DNA of 15,578 nucleotides from an uncultured Clostridia bacterium (lineage in GTDB: Bacteria; Bacillota; Clostridia; Christensenellales; Aristaeellaceae). The DNA is taken from the NCBI GenBank assembly GCA_934675735.1, contig CAKURR010000032.1, positions 1-15,578 of the forward strand, in the 5' to 3' direction. The position numbers and the translations under genes are program-made. The notes beneath the pieces were generated by a model, which did not search any database, was not told the origin of the DNA, and worked only from the letters and a program-made list of their open reading frames with translations. This document shows positions 1-7,612 of this stretch, piece by piece. Position 1 is the first letter of the stretch. Each line of letters opens with the position of its first letter.

Positions 1-512
1 AGGTTGGAAATCAGCCACTTGCCCGCCGTGCGCACCAGCGTCACGCGGTAGCGCGTCGTCGTCCACGCGGGCGGGGAAAGCCGCTCCTCGCCGCCCTCGG
101 CCAACGCCGCTTCCCGCTTGGAAGAGCGAATCGTGCCGTCAATGGCGGGGATGCTCTCAATCACCTCGGCGCGCGCCACGTTCTCCCACGGCCATGACCA
201 GACGGAAACCATCTTCACCCGATGGTCGTAGCCGCGAATCTCATAATCGCGGTAGGGCGACGTGTCGCTCAGCCCCACCTGCAGAACGGGGTCCTGCGCG
301 ATAAACTCCGACTTGAAATAGCTGGTCAGCTTGCCCGCGTCCTCGCCCATGAGCACAACGCCCGCGCGCGCATCCAGGCCGTCGTCAATCAGCACCCAGA
401 TGTTCGCCGTGTTCATCGCCAGATAAAACGATATAATCAGCAGCGCGCATGCCACCGTGACGATGAGCATCCGCGACGCGATGAAATTCAGCAGCCGTTT
501 GAGAATCCGCAT
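1..512 (-). CDS. Membrane-anchored protein of unknown function, C-terminus beyond the left edge
   Basis: The frame opens at an ATG (510-512) and stays open for 170 codons to the window edge, so the end is missing. A GGGAGGAAC ribosome-binding sequence lies just upstream of the ATG. Residues 1-14 are basic (MRILKRLLNF start), residues about 15-33 form a hydrophobic segment, and the rest is soluble with many charged residues. This fits a protein anchored by one N-terminal helix or uncleaved signal, with an outward-facing domain. The visible end (YRVTLVRTAGKWLISNL) resembles the last strand of NTF2-like or lipoprotein-type domains, which is only a resemblance. It follows ftsY by 64 bases and may be the last visible gene of the same unit. 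In many Firmicutes ylxM-ffh occupies this position, and it is neither of those. I do not recognise the family. Confidence 0.75.
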   Translation of the reverse strand, partial: MRILKRLLNFIASRMLIVTVACALLIISFYLAMNTANIWVLIDDGLDARAGVVLMGEDAGKLTSYFKSEFIAQDPVLQVGLSDTSPYRDYEIRGYDHRVKMVSVWSWPWENVARAEVIESIPAIDGTIRSSKREAALAEGGEERLSPPAWTTTRYRVTLVRTAGKWLISN

Positions 513-556
513 GGCAGTTCCTCCCTGTTGGTCGTTTCATGCACAGGAATCTGCGC

Positions 557-574
557 AAAAGCCCGCTTTCGGGC
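557..574 (-). terminator. Weak terminator-like hairpin after ftsY
   Basis: On the minus strand, two bases beyond the ftsY stop, GCCCG and CGGGC form a 5-bp stem with an AAAG loop, followed by TTTTG. The short stem and T tract suggest at most partial termination. The next gene starts 45 bases further on with its own ribosome-binding site, so read-through is plausible. Confidence 0.4.
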
Positions 575-576
575 CG

Positions 577-1596
577 TTAGAAAATCGCGTCCACAAACGC
601 GTTCGCGTCGAACGCCTGCAAGTCCTCGATGCCTTCGCCCACGCCGATGTAGAGCACCGGAAGCTTCAGCTCGTCCATAATCGCGACGGCGATGCCGCCC
701 TTGGCCGTGCCGTCCAGCTTGGTGAGCACAATGCCCGAGACGTCCGCCACTTCGGAGAACTCGCGCGCCTGCTGCAAGCCGTTCTGGCCCGTCGTCGCGT
801 CGATGACCAGCAGCGTGCGCACCTCGGCTTCCTCATATTCGCGGGTGATGATGCGGGAAATCTTGCGCAGTTCCTCCATCAGGTTCTTCTTGTTGTGCAG
901 GCGGCCCGCCGTATCGACAATCAGCAGGTCGGCCTCCGTCGCCTTCGCCTTCTGAATGCCATCAAACACCACCGCCGCGGGGTCCGCGCCCTCGGCATGG
1001 CGGACAATCGGCACCTGTGCGCGCTCGGCCCAGATTTGCAGCTGGTCGCCCGCCGCCGCGCGGAAGGTATCCGCCGCCGCCAGCACCACGCTGTGACGCG
1101 CATCCTTAAAGCGCATCGCCAGCTTGCCGATGGTCGTCGTCTTGCCCACGCCGTTCACGCCGACCACCAGCATCACCATCGGCCACTTGAGCGGCTTGCG
1201 CGGCATGCTCATCATTTCCTTGAGGATATCCTTCAGGATTTCGCGTGCCTTCTTCGCGTCGGTGATTTTTTCGCGCTCCACGCGCGCCTTCAGCTCCTGA
1301 ATCACCTTGTCGCCGGTGCGCACGCCCATGTCGCTCATGATGAGGATATCCACCAAATCCTCATAAAAATCGTCGTCGATTTTCTCGGTCGCTTCAATCA
1401 GCTCGTCCACGCGCCCCGCGACGTTTCCCCGCGTTTTGGAAAGGCCCTGCCACAGACGGCTGAAAAGTCCCTGCTTTTTTTCATCCTGCGCAGGCTGCTC
1501 GGCCTCGACGTTCTGCTCCTCGGCCTTTGCCTCCTGCCGGACGGCCTGCTCTTCCTTCTCTTTTTCTTTTTTCTTGCCGAATCCAAAGAAGCCCAT
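577..1596 (-). CDS. ftsY: Signal recognition particle receptor FtsY
   Basis: This 339-residue SRP GTPase docks SRP-bound ribosomes at the membrane and works with Ffh and the translocon. Residues 1-45 are a Lys/Glu-rich acidic 'A' region beginning MGFFGFGKKK, followed by the helical N domain to about 135. The NG GTPase domain shows the P-loop GVNGVGKT (146-153), DTFRAAAGDQL (176-186), DTAGR (228-232), the guanine-specificity motif TKLD (292-295) and the closing GVGEGIEDLQAF (318-329). The ATG at 1596 is chosen because AGGAG lies 9 bases upstream. An in-frame ATG 24 bases earlier falls before that site. The short A region is usual for Firmicutes FtsY. It lies 235 bases downstream of smc, the largest gap inside the cluster, and the gap is filled by a hairpin element. 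Confidence 0.97.
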   Translation of the reverse strand: MGFFGFGKKKEKEKEEQAVRQEAKAEEQNVEAEQPAQDEKKQGLFSRLWQGLSKTRGNVAGRVDELIEATEKIDDDFYEDLVDILIMSDMGVRTGDKVIQELKARVEREKITDAKKAREILKDILKEMMSMPRKPLKWPMVMLVVGVNGVGKTTTIGKLAMRFKDARHSVVLAAADTFRAAAGDQLQIWAERAQVPIVRHAEGADPAAVVFDGIQKAKATEADLLIVDTAGRLHNKKNLMEELRKISRIITREYEEAEVRTLLVIDATTGQNGLQQAREFSEVADVSGIVLTKLDGTAKGGIAVAIMDELKLPVLYIGVGEGIEDLQAFDANAFVDAIF

Positions 1597-1644
1597 ATCG
1601 TTTTTCTCCTTTATCTGCACCTATTCAATTTCTTATATCGGGAA

Positions 1645-1828
1645 ATCCAAGAACCTCAGGTTCTTGAAGGGGGATTGAAGCCATGCGCCCGCTGTGCGGG
1701 ATTCAGCATGGCGGAGATCGGAAATCGTAAGGAGCCAGAATGGCGTTCGTGAAACGGGCGCGTCTGCCGCAGGCAGAGGACAGCGCCCCTATACGAGTTT
1801 CCCGGTCTTGGGGCGGCGCCCCAACGTT
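1645..1828 (-). repeat. Modular hairpin element, copy A (smc-ftsY gap)
   Basis: This fills most of the 235-base smc-ftsY gap and begins three bases past the smc stop. In plus coordinates it contains: a CAAGAACCT/AGGTTCTTG stem (1648-1666); a nested hairpin GCCATGC/GCATGGC (1680-1712) with inner CCCGC-TGT-GCGGG; a long-range stem GGAAATCGTA/TACGA-G-TTTCC (1720-1802) enclosing GCCA-GAA-TGGC (1734-1744); and an extra hairpin GGGCGC/GCGCCC with inner TCTGCC-GCA-GGCAGA (1756-1788). It ends with TTGGGGC-GGC-GCCCCAA (1808-1824). The same modules recur at 8697-8830 and 13405-13627 with compensatory base changes. No reading frame with a plausible start is present. The function is unknown; mRNA processing or stability between smc and ftsY is an inference. 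Confidence 0.75.
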
Positions 1829-1831
1829 CCC

Positions 1832-4800
1832 TTACTCCATCGCATCCGCGCTCACGTCTTTCAGTTCGACGCTGAGCATCTTGGATACGCCCTTTTCCTC
1901 CATCGCCACGCCGTAAAGGCCGTCGCAGCGCTCCATCGTGCCCTTTCTGTGGGTGACGACGACAAACTGCGTGTCCTTCGAGAAATCACGCAGATAATCC
2001 GCAAACGTGGAGATGTTGCCGTCGTCCAGCGCCGCCTCAATCTCGTCGAGGAAGCAGAATGGCGTGGGCTTGAGCCGCAGCATCGCAAACAGAATCGCAA
2101 TCGCCGTCAGCGCGCGTTCGCCGCCGGAGAGCAGCGAGAGCATCTGCAATTTCTTGCCCGGCGGCTGGGCGACAATCTCAATGCCGCAGCCGAGCACGTC
2201 CTTTTCATCCATCAATCGCAGTTCGGCCTTGCCGCCGCCGAAGAGCTTGACGAAGGTTTCGCTCAAATACTGCTGAAGCAGGCGGAAATTTTCCATAAAC
2301 TGCTTTTCCATCTGCTTTTGCAGCGAATCGATAATGCCCAGCAGGTCGTCCTGCGCTTTCACCAGGTCGTCGCGCTGGCCGCTCAAATCGTCATAGCGCT
2401 CGCGGCAGGCGCGGTAATCCTCCACCGCCGTGACGTTGACGGGGCCCATCGCGCGGATTTCCCTGCGGATATCCGCCGTGCGCTTGTCGCTGCCCGCCAT
2501 GTCAAACGGCTCGGTGAGGTATTCCTTCGCGCCCGCGTAGGTCAGCTCGTAGTCGTCCCAAATGCGCTGCTGCATCTGTTCCAGCTCGCTCTGTGTGCGG
2601 CCGAGCATCAGCTCCGCCTTGTGGCACTTATCCATATCCATCGCCAGCGTCTCGCGCAGATTGTCAATTTCCTGGGTCAGGCTGCGAATCTGTTCCTGTC
2701 CCTCGTTGCGCGTGCTCTGCTTGGCCGCCAAATCCTGTCTGGCGGCTTCCAGCCGTGCGGCGCAGGCCTGCTGCTCGGCGGTGTCGCGCGCCAGCTGCTG
2801 GGTGCTCTGCTGATGGCGCAGAGTCAGCGCTTCGCGGTTTTCGTGCGCCTCGCCGATTTGAACGCCGACGGCGCTCTGTTCGCGCCGCATGCGCGCGCCG
2901 TCCTGATTGAGCGCGTTCGCGTCGCGCTCGCAGGCCGCCAGCGTCACGCGGAGGTTCTGCGTCTCCTCGCGCAGCGCATCCAGTGCCTCGCGCTTTTCAT
3001 ACAGCGCGTCGCTGAGCGCAGCGGTCTGTTTGTTCATCTCTTCGTTGGTCTTTTGCTCGCCCGCCTGAGTGTCGCGTGCGCCCGCCAGCTGGCTGTCAAT
3101 CTGCTCGAGGTTCTGCGCAATCTGCTTTTGCAGCAGGTCGCATCGGTCCTGCTGGGCGCGGTGCTCTTCGCGCTGCACGTTCAGGGTGCGCACGCGCTCC
3201 TGCGCGATGGAAACGTCGATTTGCGCCTGTCGGATATCCTCAAACGCCTGAGCGCGGCGCTGCTTGATTTCCTGCCGAACGGCCTCTCCCCGCTCCAGAC
3301 GGCGGGTGTAATCGGCGATTTTCTCTTCCAGCTCGACGAGCAGCTTTTCGTGCTCCTTGATTTCGCGCTCGCGGGAGAGCAGGCTGGTCATGCGCGACGC
3401 GCTCGAGCCGCCCGTCATCGAGCCGCCGGAGTGCATCACGTCGCCCTCCAGCGTCACCAGACGGAACGCATGCCGCCCGCGCCGCATGATTTCAATGCCC
3501 GCGTCGAGGTTTTCGGCAATCACGGTTCGGCCGAGCAGATTTTCCACAATGCCGCGGTACTGCCCGTCAAACTCGATCAGCTCACTGGCCACGCCCACGC
3601 AGCCCGGCATAGTCAGCACCTGCCGCTCCTGCGGATTGAGCGTGCGCCCGCTGATGGTCGTCATCGGCAGGAAGGTCGCGCGGCCGAGCTTGTTCTGGCG
3701 CAGATACGCAATCATGTCTCGGGCGATGTATTCATCCGTCGTGACGACGTTTTGCAGCGCGCCGCCGAGCACGGCTTCCACCGCGCGCTCGAGCTGCTTG
3801 GGTACACGCATCAGCGACGCGACCACGCCGCGCACGCCTTCGTTGCCGCGCGCATGCAGCAGCACCTGCTTGACCGCCTGCTGATAGCCCGCGTAGTCGC
3901 GCTCCATTTCGCGCAGCACGCGCAGCCGACTGGACGCGGCCTGCTTCTGGCCGTTCGCGTCGCCCAGCGCTTTTTGAACGACGGCGATTTTCTGCGCCGT
4001 GTCTTGGGCTTCCAGCTCGATTTTCTGTTCGGCCCCGGTCTTTTCGGTTTCGCCCCGTTTGGCCTGCTCCAGCTCGTCCGCCGCCTGATTCAGCTGCTCA
4101 TCCATGCGTTCGGCCGCCCGGGCCAGCTCCTCGCGCTGGGCGTCGGCTTCCTCGCCGCGGCGTTCCAGCTCCTTGCGCATGGTGGAAAGCCGCGCCTCGC
4201 TGGTGCGCACGTCGCTCAGGCGGTTCATCGCGTCGATGATGGCGCTCTTGTGGGCCTCCAGCTTCTCTTCGGCCTGTCGGGCTTCTTCCTGCGCGGTTTG
4301 CAGGGCTTCCTCCCGCTGGCCGAGCTGGCGTGTCAATTCGATGATTTTCGTGCGGTTGGCGAGCGCGTCCCGCTCGTTCTGCGCGATTTCCTCATCGAGC
4401 GCGGCGCTTCGGGCGCGCTTGACATCCTCTTCCTGGCTGAGGGTGAGCACGTCCTTTTCCATGCGGTTGATTTCCGCGCGCAGAACGCCCAATTCGCCCT
4501 CGCGCGCTTCGGTTTCGCGCGTCAACTCCAGCACCGCGTCGTGCGCGGCGGTCACTTCGTTTTCGAGCTTCTGCGCGCCCTCGTTGGCCTTTTCGCGCTC
4601 GACGCTCAACTCGTCGGCGCGCTTTTCCTCGTTGGCGATGGCCTCTTTCAGACCGGTCAGCATCTGTTCCGCCTCGGCGATGCGCTCTTTGGCGCGGTCG
4701 CTGCGCAGAACGAAGGCCGAGCATTCCAAAACGCGCAGCTCATCGCGCAGATTCAGATAGCGTCTGGCCGTTTCGCTGGCTTTTTCCAGCGGCTCGAGCT

Positions 4801-5401
4801 GGCTTTCCAGCTCGGCGATGATATCCTCCACGCGGGCGAGATTTTCGCGCATGTTGGCGAGCCGCTTTTCGCTCTCTTCCTTGCGCGTGCGGTATTTGAC
4901 AATGCCCGCCGCCTCTTCAAAAACGCCGCGCCTGTCCTCGCTCTTTTGGGAGAGAATTTCGTCGATTCGCCCCTGCCCGATGATGGAATAGCCCTCTTTG
5001 CCCACGCCCGTGTCGCGGAAAAGCTCGACGATATCTTTGAGCCTGCACGCGGATTTGTTGATGTAATACTCGCCTTCGCCGCTTCGATACACGCGGCGGG
5101 TAATCATCACCTCGGTGTAATCCACAGCCAGCGCGTGATCCTCGTTGTCAAAGACGAGCGAAACCTCGCAATAGCCCAGCCGCTTGCGTTTCTGCGTGCC
5201 GTTGAAGATGACGTCCTCCATCTTGCCGCCGCGCAGCGCCTTGGCGCTCTGCTCGCCGAGCACCCAGCGCACCGCGTCGGAGAGGTTGGATTTGCCGCTG
5301 CCGTTCGGGCCGACAATGCCGGTAATGCCCTCGTCAAAGACCACGACCGTCCTGTCCGCGAACGACTTAAAGCCGTATATTTCCAGTCTTTTTAGCCGCA
5401 C
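1832..5401 (-). CDS. smc: Chromosome segregation SMC ATPase
   Basis: This 1189-residue protein is full length for bacterial SMC. It condenses and segregates the chromosome as a dimer with ScpA and ScpB. The N-terminal head carries the Walker A motif GPNGSGKS (31-38) and LRGGKMEDVIF. Two long Glu/Arg/Gln-rich coiled-coil arms flank a hinge at roughly 500-650 (region including GVRGVVASL and GGSMTGGS). The C-terminal head has the signature LSGGERALTAIAI (from about 1091) and the Walker B motif FLDEIEAALDD (from 1117). The start is GTG at 5401 (MRLKRLEIYGFKSF, a standard SMC beginning), with a purine-rich GGAAAGGGG sequence upstream. It follows rnc by 36 bases, the usual Firmicutes order. An antisense open frame covers almost its whole length, a by-product of GC-rich codons. 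Confidence 0.98.
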   Translation of the reverse strand: MRLKRLEIYGFKSFADRTVVVFDEGITGIVGPNGSGKSNLSDAVRWVLGEQSAKALRGGKMEDVIFNGTQKRKRLGYCEVSLVFDNEDHALAVDYTEVMITRRVYRSGEGEYYINKSACRLKDIVELFRDTGVGKEGYSIIGQGRIDEILSQKSEDRRGVFEEAAGIVKYRTRKEESEKRLANMRENLARVEDIIAELESQLEPLEKASETARRYLNLRDELRVLECSAFVLRSDRAKERIAEAEQMLTGLKEAIANEEKRADELSVEREKANEGAQKLENEVTAAHDAVLELTRETEAREGELGVLRAEINRMEKDVLTLSQEEDVKRARSAALDEEIAQNERDALANRTKIIELTRQLGQREEALQTAQEEARQAEEKLEAHKSAIIDAMNRLSDVRTSEARLSTMRKELERRGEEADAQREELARAAERMDEQLNQAADELEQAKRGETEKTGAEQKIELEAQDTAQKIAVVQKALGDANGQKQAASSRLRVLREMERDYAGYQQAVKQVLLHARGNEGVRGVVASLMRVPKQLERAVEAVLGGALQNVVTTDEYIARDMIAYLRQNKLGRATFLPMTTISGRTLNPQERQVLTMPGCVGVASELIEFDGQYRGIVENLLGRTVIAENLDAGIEIMRRGRHAFRLVTLEGDVMHSGGSMTGGSSASRMTSLLSREREIKEHEKLLVELEEKIADYTRRLERGEAVRQEIKQRRAQAFEDIRQAQIDVSIAQERVRTLNVQREEHRAQQDRCDLLQKQIAQNLEQIDSQLAGARDTQAGEQKTNEEMNKQTAALSDALYEKREALDALREETQNLRVTLAACERDANALNQDGARMRREQSAVGVQIGEAHENREALTLRHQQSTQQLARDTAEQQACAARLEAARQDLAAKQSTRNEGQEQIRSLTQEIDNLRETLAMDMDKCHKAELMLGRTQSELEQMQQRIWDDYELTYAGAKEYLTEPFDMAGSDKRTADIRREIRAMGPVNVTAVEDYRACRERYDDLSGQRDDLVKAQDDLLGIIDSLQKQMEKQFMENFRLLQQYLSETFVKLFGGGKAELRLMDEKDVLGCGIEIVAQPPGKKLQMLSLLSGGERALTAIAILFAMLRLKPTPFCFLDEIEAALDDGNISTFADYLRDFSKDTQFVVVTHRKGTMERCDGLYGVAMEEKGVSKMLSVELKDVSADAME

Positions 5402-5437
5402 CTGCGCGACCCCTTTCCGTAAACCCGCACGCGGGCG

Positions 5438-6115
5438 TCATTGTGCTTTGTTCAGCTTTTGCAGCGCCATCTGAGCTGCGGCCTCCTCGGCGCGCTGCTT
5501 GCGCGCGCCCGTGCCCGTGCCCAGCTCGCTTCCGTCCGCGCGGAGCACCCTTGCGGTGAACACGCGGGCATGCGGCGGGCCGTCCTGCCCGATGATTTCG
5601 TAGGTCGGCGTCTCCTCGCCGAGCGCCTGCAAATACTCCTGCAAAGCGCTCTTCGCGTCGCGGTCGCCCTTTTCGCTGGTTTCATAGCCATCCATGGCCA
5701 AATCGACCAATTTGGCGGCCTCGTCCATGCCTGCGTCGAGATAGACGGCGGCGATGACCGCTTCCATCGTGTCGGCGAGAATCGACGGATTTTCGCGCCC
5801 GCCGACGACCTCCTCGCCGCGGTCGAGCTTGAGATAGCTGCCCAGCCCGAGCCGCGTCGCGGCCTTAGCCAGATTCGCCTCGCAGACCAGCGCGGCGCGC
5901 TTGCGGGTCAGCTGGCCCTCGCGCAGTTTGGGATAGCGGTGATAAATCACGCGGCTGACGCAGATTTCAAGCACCGCGTCGCCCAGAAATTCAAGGCGCT
6001 GGTTATCCTGACACCGATGCTGAAGCGCATAGGAGGGATGGGTCATCGCCAAATCCAGCAGATCGATATCGGCGAATTGGTGGCCGATGGTTCGTTCCAA
6101 GGTTTGATAATTCAT
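5438..6115 (-). CDS. rnc: Ribonuclease III
   Basis: This 225-residue enzyme cleaves double-stranded RNA, including rRNA precursors and structured mRNA. The catalytic domain carries the signature QRLEFLGDAVL (39-49) with E42 and D46, and the second acidic pair D115/E118 within ILADTMEAV. Residues from about 153 form the double-stranded RNA-binding domain (DAKSALQEYLQ through ARKQRAEEAAAQMAL). The ATG at 6115 is chosen because it gives the family N-terminus MNYQTLERTIGHQF. Upstream extension in this frame would run through the hairpin-rich acpP-rnc gap. The ribosome-binding sequence is a modest GCGAGG. A GC-rich hairpin lies about 30 bases upstream of the start and could be a substrate of the enzyme itself. 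Confidence 0.97.
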   Translation of the reverse strand: MNYQTLERTIGHQFADIDLLDLAMTHPSYALQHRCQDNQRLEFLGDAVLEICVSRVIYHRYPKLREGQLTRKRAALVCEANLAKAATRLGLGSYLKLDRGEEVVGGRENPSILADTMEAVIAAVYLDAGMDEAAKLVDLAMDGYETSEKGDRDAKSALQEYLQALGEETPTYEIIGQDGPPHARVFTARVLRADGSELGTGTGARKQRAEEAAAQMALQKLNKAQ

Positions 6116-6144
6116 GATTGCCTCGCTTATTGTGTCGCCCCGTC

Positions 6145-6177
6145 CATTTCGCTTCGCGCGGTTTGCCGCGCGAAATG
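6145..6177 (-). promoter_or_regulatory. Hairpin in the rnc leader
   Basis: On the minus strand CATTTCGC pairs with GCGAAATG around an inner GCGG-CAAA-CCGC stem. An alternative fold pairs CGCGCGG with CCGCGCG. It ends about 30 bases before the rnc start codon. There is no T tract, so it is not an intrinsic terminator. In Escherichia coli RNase III limits its own expression by cutting a hairpin in the rnc leader, and this position would suit such a role, which is inference. Confidence 0.5.
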
Positions 6178-6190
6178 AAATACACGGGAA

Positions 6191-6216
6191 GGGCGCGCCG
6201 CCGAAACGGCGCGTCC
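6191..6216 (-). other. GC-rich hairpin after acpP
   Basis: On the minus strand, 8 bases past the acpP stop, CGCGCCG and CGGCGCG pair across a TTTCGG loop. Two further G-C pairs follow beyond a single mismatch. No T run follows, so it is more likely an mRNA-end or stability structure than a terminator. Confidence 0.55.
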
Positions 6217-6224
6217 GCTCCCTG

Positions 6225-6452
6225 TTACATCTTCTCTTCGATATACTTGACCATATCGGCGACGGTCTTGACCTTTTCAATCGCGTCGTCCTCGACTTCG
6301 ATTTCAAACTCGCTTTCGATATCCATCACGAGCATCATCACGGACGCGCTGTCCGCCTTGAGATCCTCCTTCAGGCGGGCTTCCGGCTTGACTTCATCCT
6401 CGCTGACGCCGAGCTGGTCGGCAATCATGCCCTTGAGCTTATCGTATACCAT
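6225..6452 (-). CDS. acpP: Acyl carrier protein
   Basis: This 75-residue acidic protein is the right size for ACP. It carries growing acyl chains on a 4'-phosphopantetheine arm during fatty acid synthesis and supplies acyl groups for PlsX. The fold pattern is standard: helix 1 (MVYDKLKGMIADQLGV), the EDLKADS loop, helix 2 (VMMLVMDIESEF) and a final VKTVADMVKYIEEK helix. S35 is the expected attachment serine. The usual DSLD motif reads DSAS here, with alanine in place of the near-invariant leucine. The start ATG has AAGGAGG 8 bases upstream. It lies between plsX and rnc, its normal place in Firmicutes. It could be a specialised rather than the housekeeping ACP, but its neighbours favour the housekeeping role. 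Confidence 0.94.
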   Translation of the reverse strand: MVYDKLKGMIADQLGVSEDEVKPEARLKEDLKADSASVMMLVMDIESEFEIEVEDDAIEKVKTVADMVKYIEEKM

Positions 6453-6487
6453 GTTTGTTTCCTCCTTACGGTTGTTGGTCTATTGCG

Positions 6488-6503
6488 AACCCGTTTTCGG
6501 GTT
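6488..6503 (-). other. Hairpin between plsX and acpP
   Basis: AACCCG and CGGGTT form a 6-bp stem with a four-base loop, 9 bases past the plsX stop and 35 bases before the acpP start. It lacks a T tract. Possible roles are 3' protection of plsX mRNA or uncoupling of acpP expression, which is usually far higher than that of its neighbours; both are inferences. Confidence 0.45.
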
Positions 6504-6512
6504 ACAGACGAA

Positions 6513-7550
6513 TTATTCCTCTTTTTCTTCCTCTACGGAGAGCTTGGCGACTTCCTCTCGGATGACGTCAACCACGCCGCCGTCCACCATGCTCTTGGCC
6601 TGGCGAATCGCGCAGAAAATCGCGCGCGCGTTGGAATTGCCGTGCGCCTTGATGACCGCGCCCTCCACGCCCAGCAGCGGCGCGCCGCCGATTTCGGTGG
6701 AATCAAAGCTGTGCTTGATGTTGCGGAAGGTGTCCTTCGCCAGCAGCGCGGCCAGCTTGCCCTTGGTCGAATCCATCAGGCCGCCCTTAATCAGGCCGAA
6801 AATCAGCGAAATCACGCCTTCAGTATTCTTGAGCAGCACGTTGCCGACAAAGCCGTCCGCGGCAATCACGTCGGCCTTGCCTGCCAGCGCGTCGCGCGCC
6901 TCGACGTTGCCGATGAAGTTGAACGGCTGGGGCTTGGTCATCAGGGCGTAGGTGTTCTGCGCCTGTTCGTTGCCCTTGGCGGCTTCCACGCCGATGTTGA
7001 GCAGGCCGACCTCCGGATTTTCCACGTTCATCACGCGGCGCATGTAGGCGCTGCCCATCATCGCGAACTGCACAATCCACTTGGGCTGGCAGTCCGTGTT
7101 CGCGCCCGCGTCCACCAACAGCAGCGGACGGCCGGGCACGGGCAGCAGCGTCGCCAGCGCGGGGCGGTCAATGCCCTTGATGCGGCCGATTTTGAACATC
7201 GCGCCCGCCATCAGCGCGCCCGTCGAACCGGCGGAAACAAACGCCTGCGCTTCCTTGCGGCGCACGATATCCATGCCGACGACGAAGGTGGAATTTTTCT
7301 TGCGGCGCAGCGCCATCACCGGATGTTCTTCGGTGGTGATGACCTCCGGCGCATCGACGACCGTCAGGCGATTGCGCACCTTCGCCATCGCCTCCGCGTC
7401 GCTGTATGCGGAAATCGTCTCTTCGACCAGCGCTTCCGGCCCGACGAGGATGATTTCCATATCCGGATATTCGCGCAGCGCGTCGATTGCGCCGTCCACG
7501 TTGACCTTGGGGGCGAAATCGCCGCCCATCGCGTCCACGACAATTTTCAT
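6513..7550 (-). CDS. plsX: Phosphate acyltransferase PlsX
   Basis: This 345-residue enzyme converts acyl-ACP and phosphate into acyl-phosphate, the donor used by PlsY for the first step of phospholipid synthesis. It begins MKIVVDAMGGDFAPKV, the family hallmark. Further conserved stretches are EVITTEEHPVMALRRKKNSTFVVG, FVSAGSTGALMAGA, RPALATLLPV, DAGANTDCQPKWIVQFA, GNVEARDAL, DGFVGNVLLKNTEG and GAPLLGVEGAVIKAHGNSN. The chosen ATG has AAGGAG 8 bases upstream; an in-frame codon 54 bases earlier gives a non-family extension and is rejected. The 60-base gap to acpP fits a shared transcript, and the two act on the same substrate pool. The acidic C-terminal tail (SVEEEKEE) is unremarkable. Confidence 0.98.
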   Translation of the reverse strand: MKIVVDAMGGDFAPKVNVDGAIDALREYPDMEIILVGPEALVEETISAYSDAEAMAKVRNRLTVVDAPEVITTEEHPVMALRRKKNSTFVVGMDIVRRKEAQAFVSAGSTGALMAGAMFKIGRIKGIDRPALATLLPVPGRPLLLVDAGANTDCQPKWIVQFAMMGSAYMRRVMNVENPEVGLLNIGVEAAKGNEQAQNTYALMTKPQPFNFIGNVEARDALAGKADVIAADGFVGNVLLKNTEGVISLIFGLIKGGLMDSTKGKLAALLAKDTFRNIKHSFDSTEIGGAPLLGVEGAVIKAHGNSNARAIFCAIRQAKSMVDGGVVDVIREEVAKLSVEEEKEE

Positions 7551-7583
7551 GGCTTCTTCTCCTTTTTCTCTTGAGCGGGCATT

Positions 7584-7599
7584 CGTGCCTGCGGGCACG
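7584..7599 (-). other. Small hairpin between the methyltransferase gene and plsX
   Basis: CGTGCC and GGCACG pair across a 4-base loop in the 62-base gap, 14 bases past the methyltransferase stop. It has no T tract and is probably not a terminator. Confidence 0.4.
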
Positions 7600-7612
7600 G
7601 CCAAAAGGCTTT

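Noticed and set aside
1694..5395. A 1233-codon open frame antisense to smc
   Set aside because: It mirrors smc almost exactly, has low-complexity Arg/Leu/Ala/His composition, no domain and no ribosome-binding site. GC-rich third positions explain it.
6114..7574. Long plus-strand frame antisense to acpP and plsX
   Set aside because: It covers two confirmed genes and the intergenic hairpins; no protein family is visible in it.
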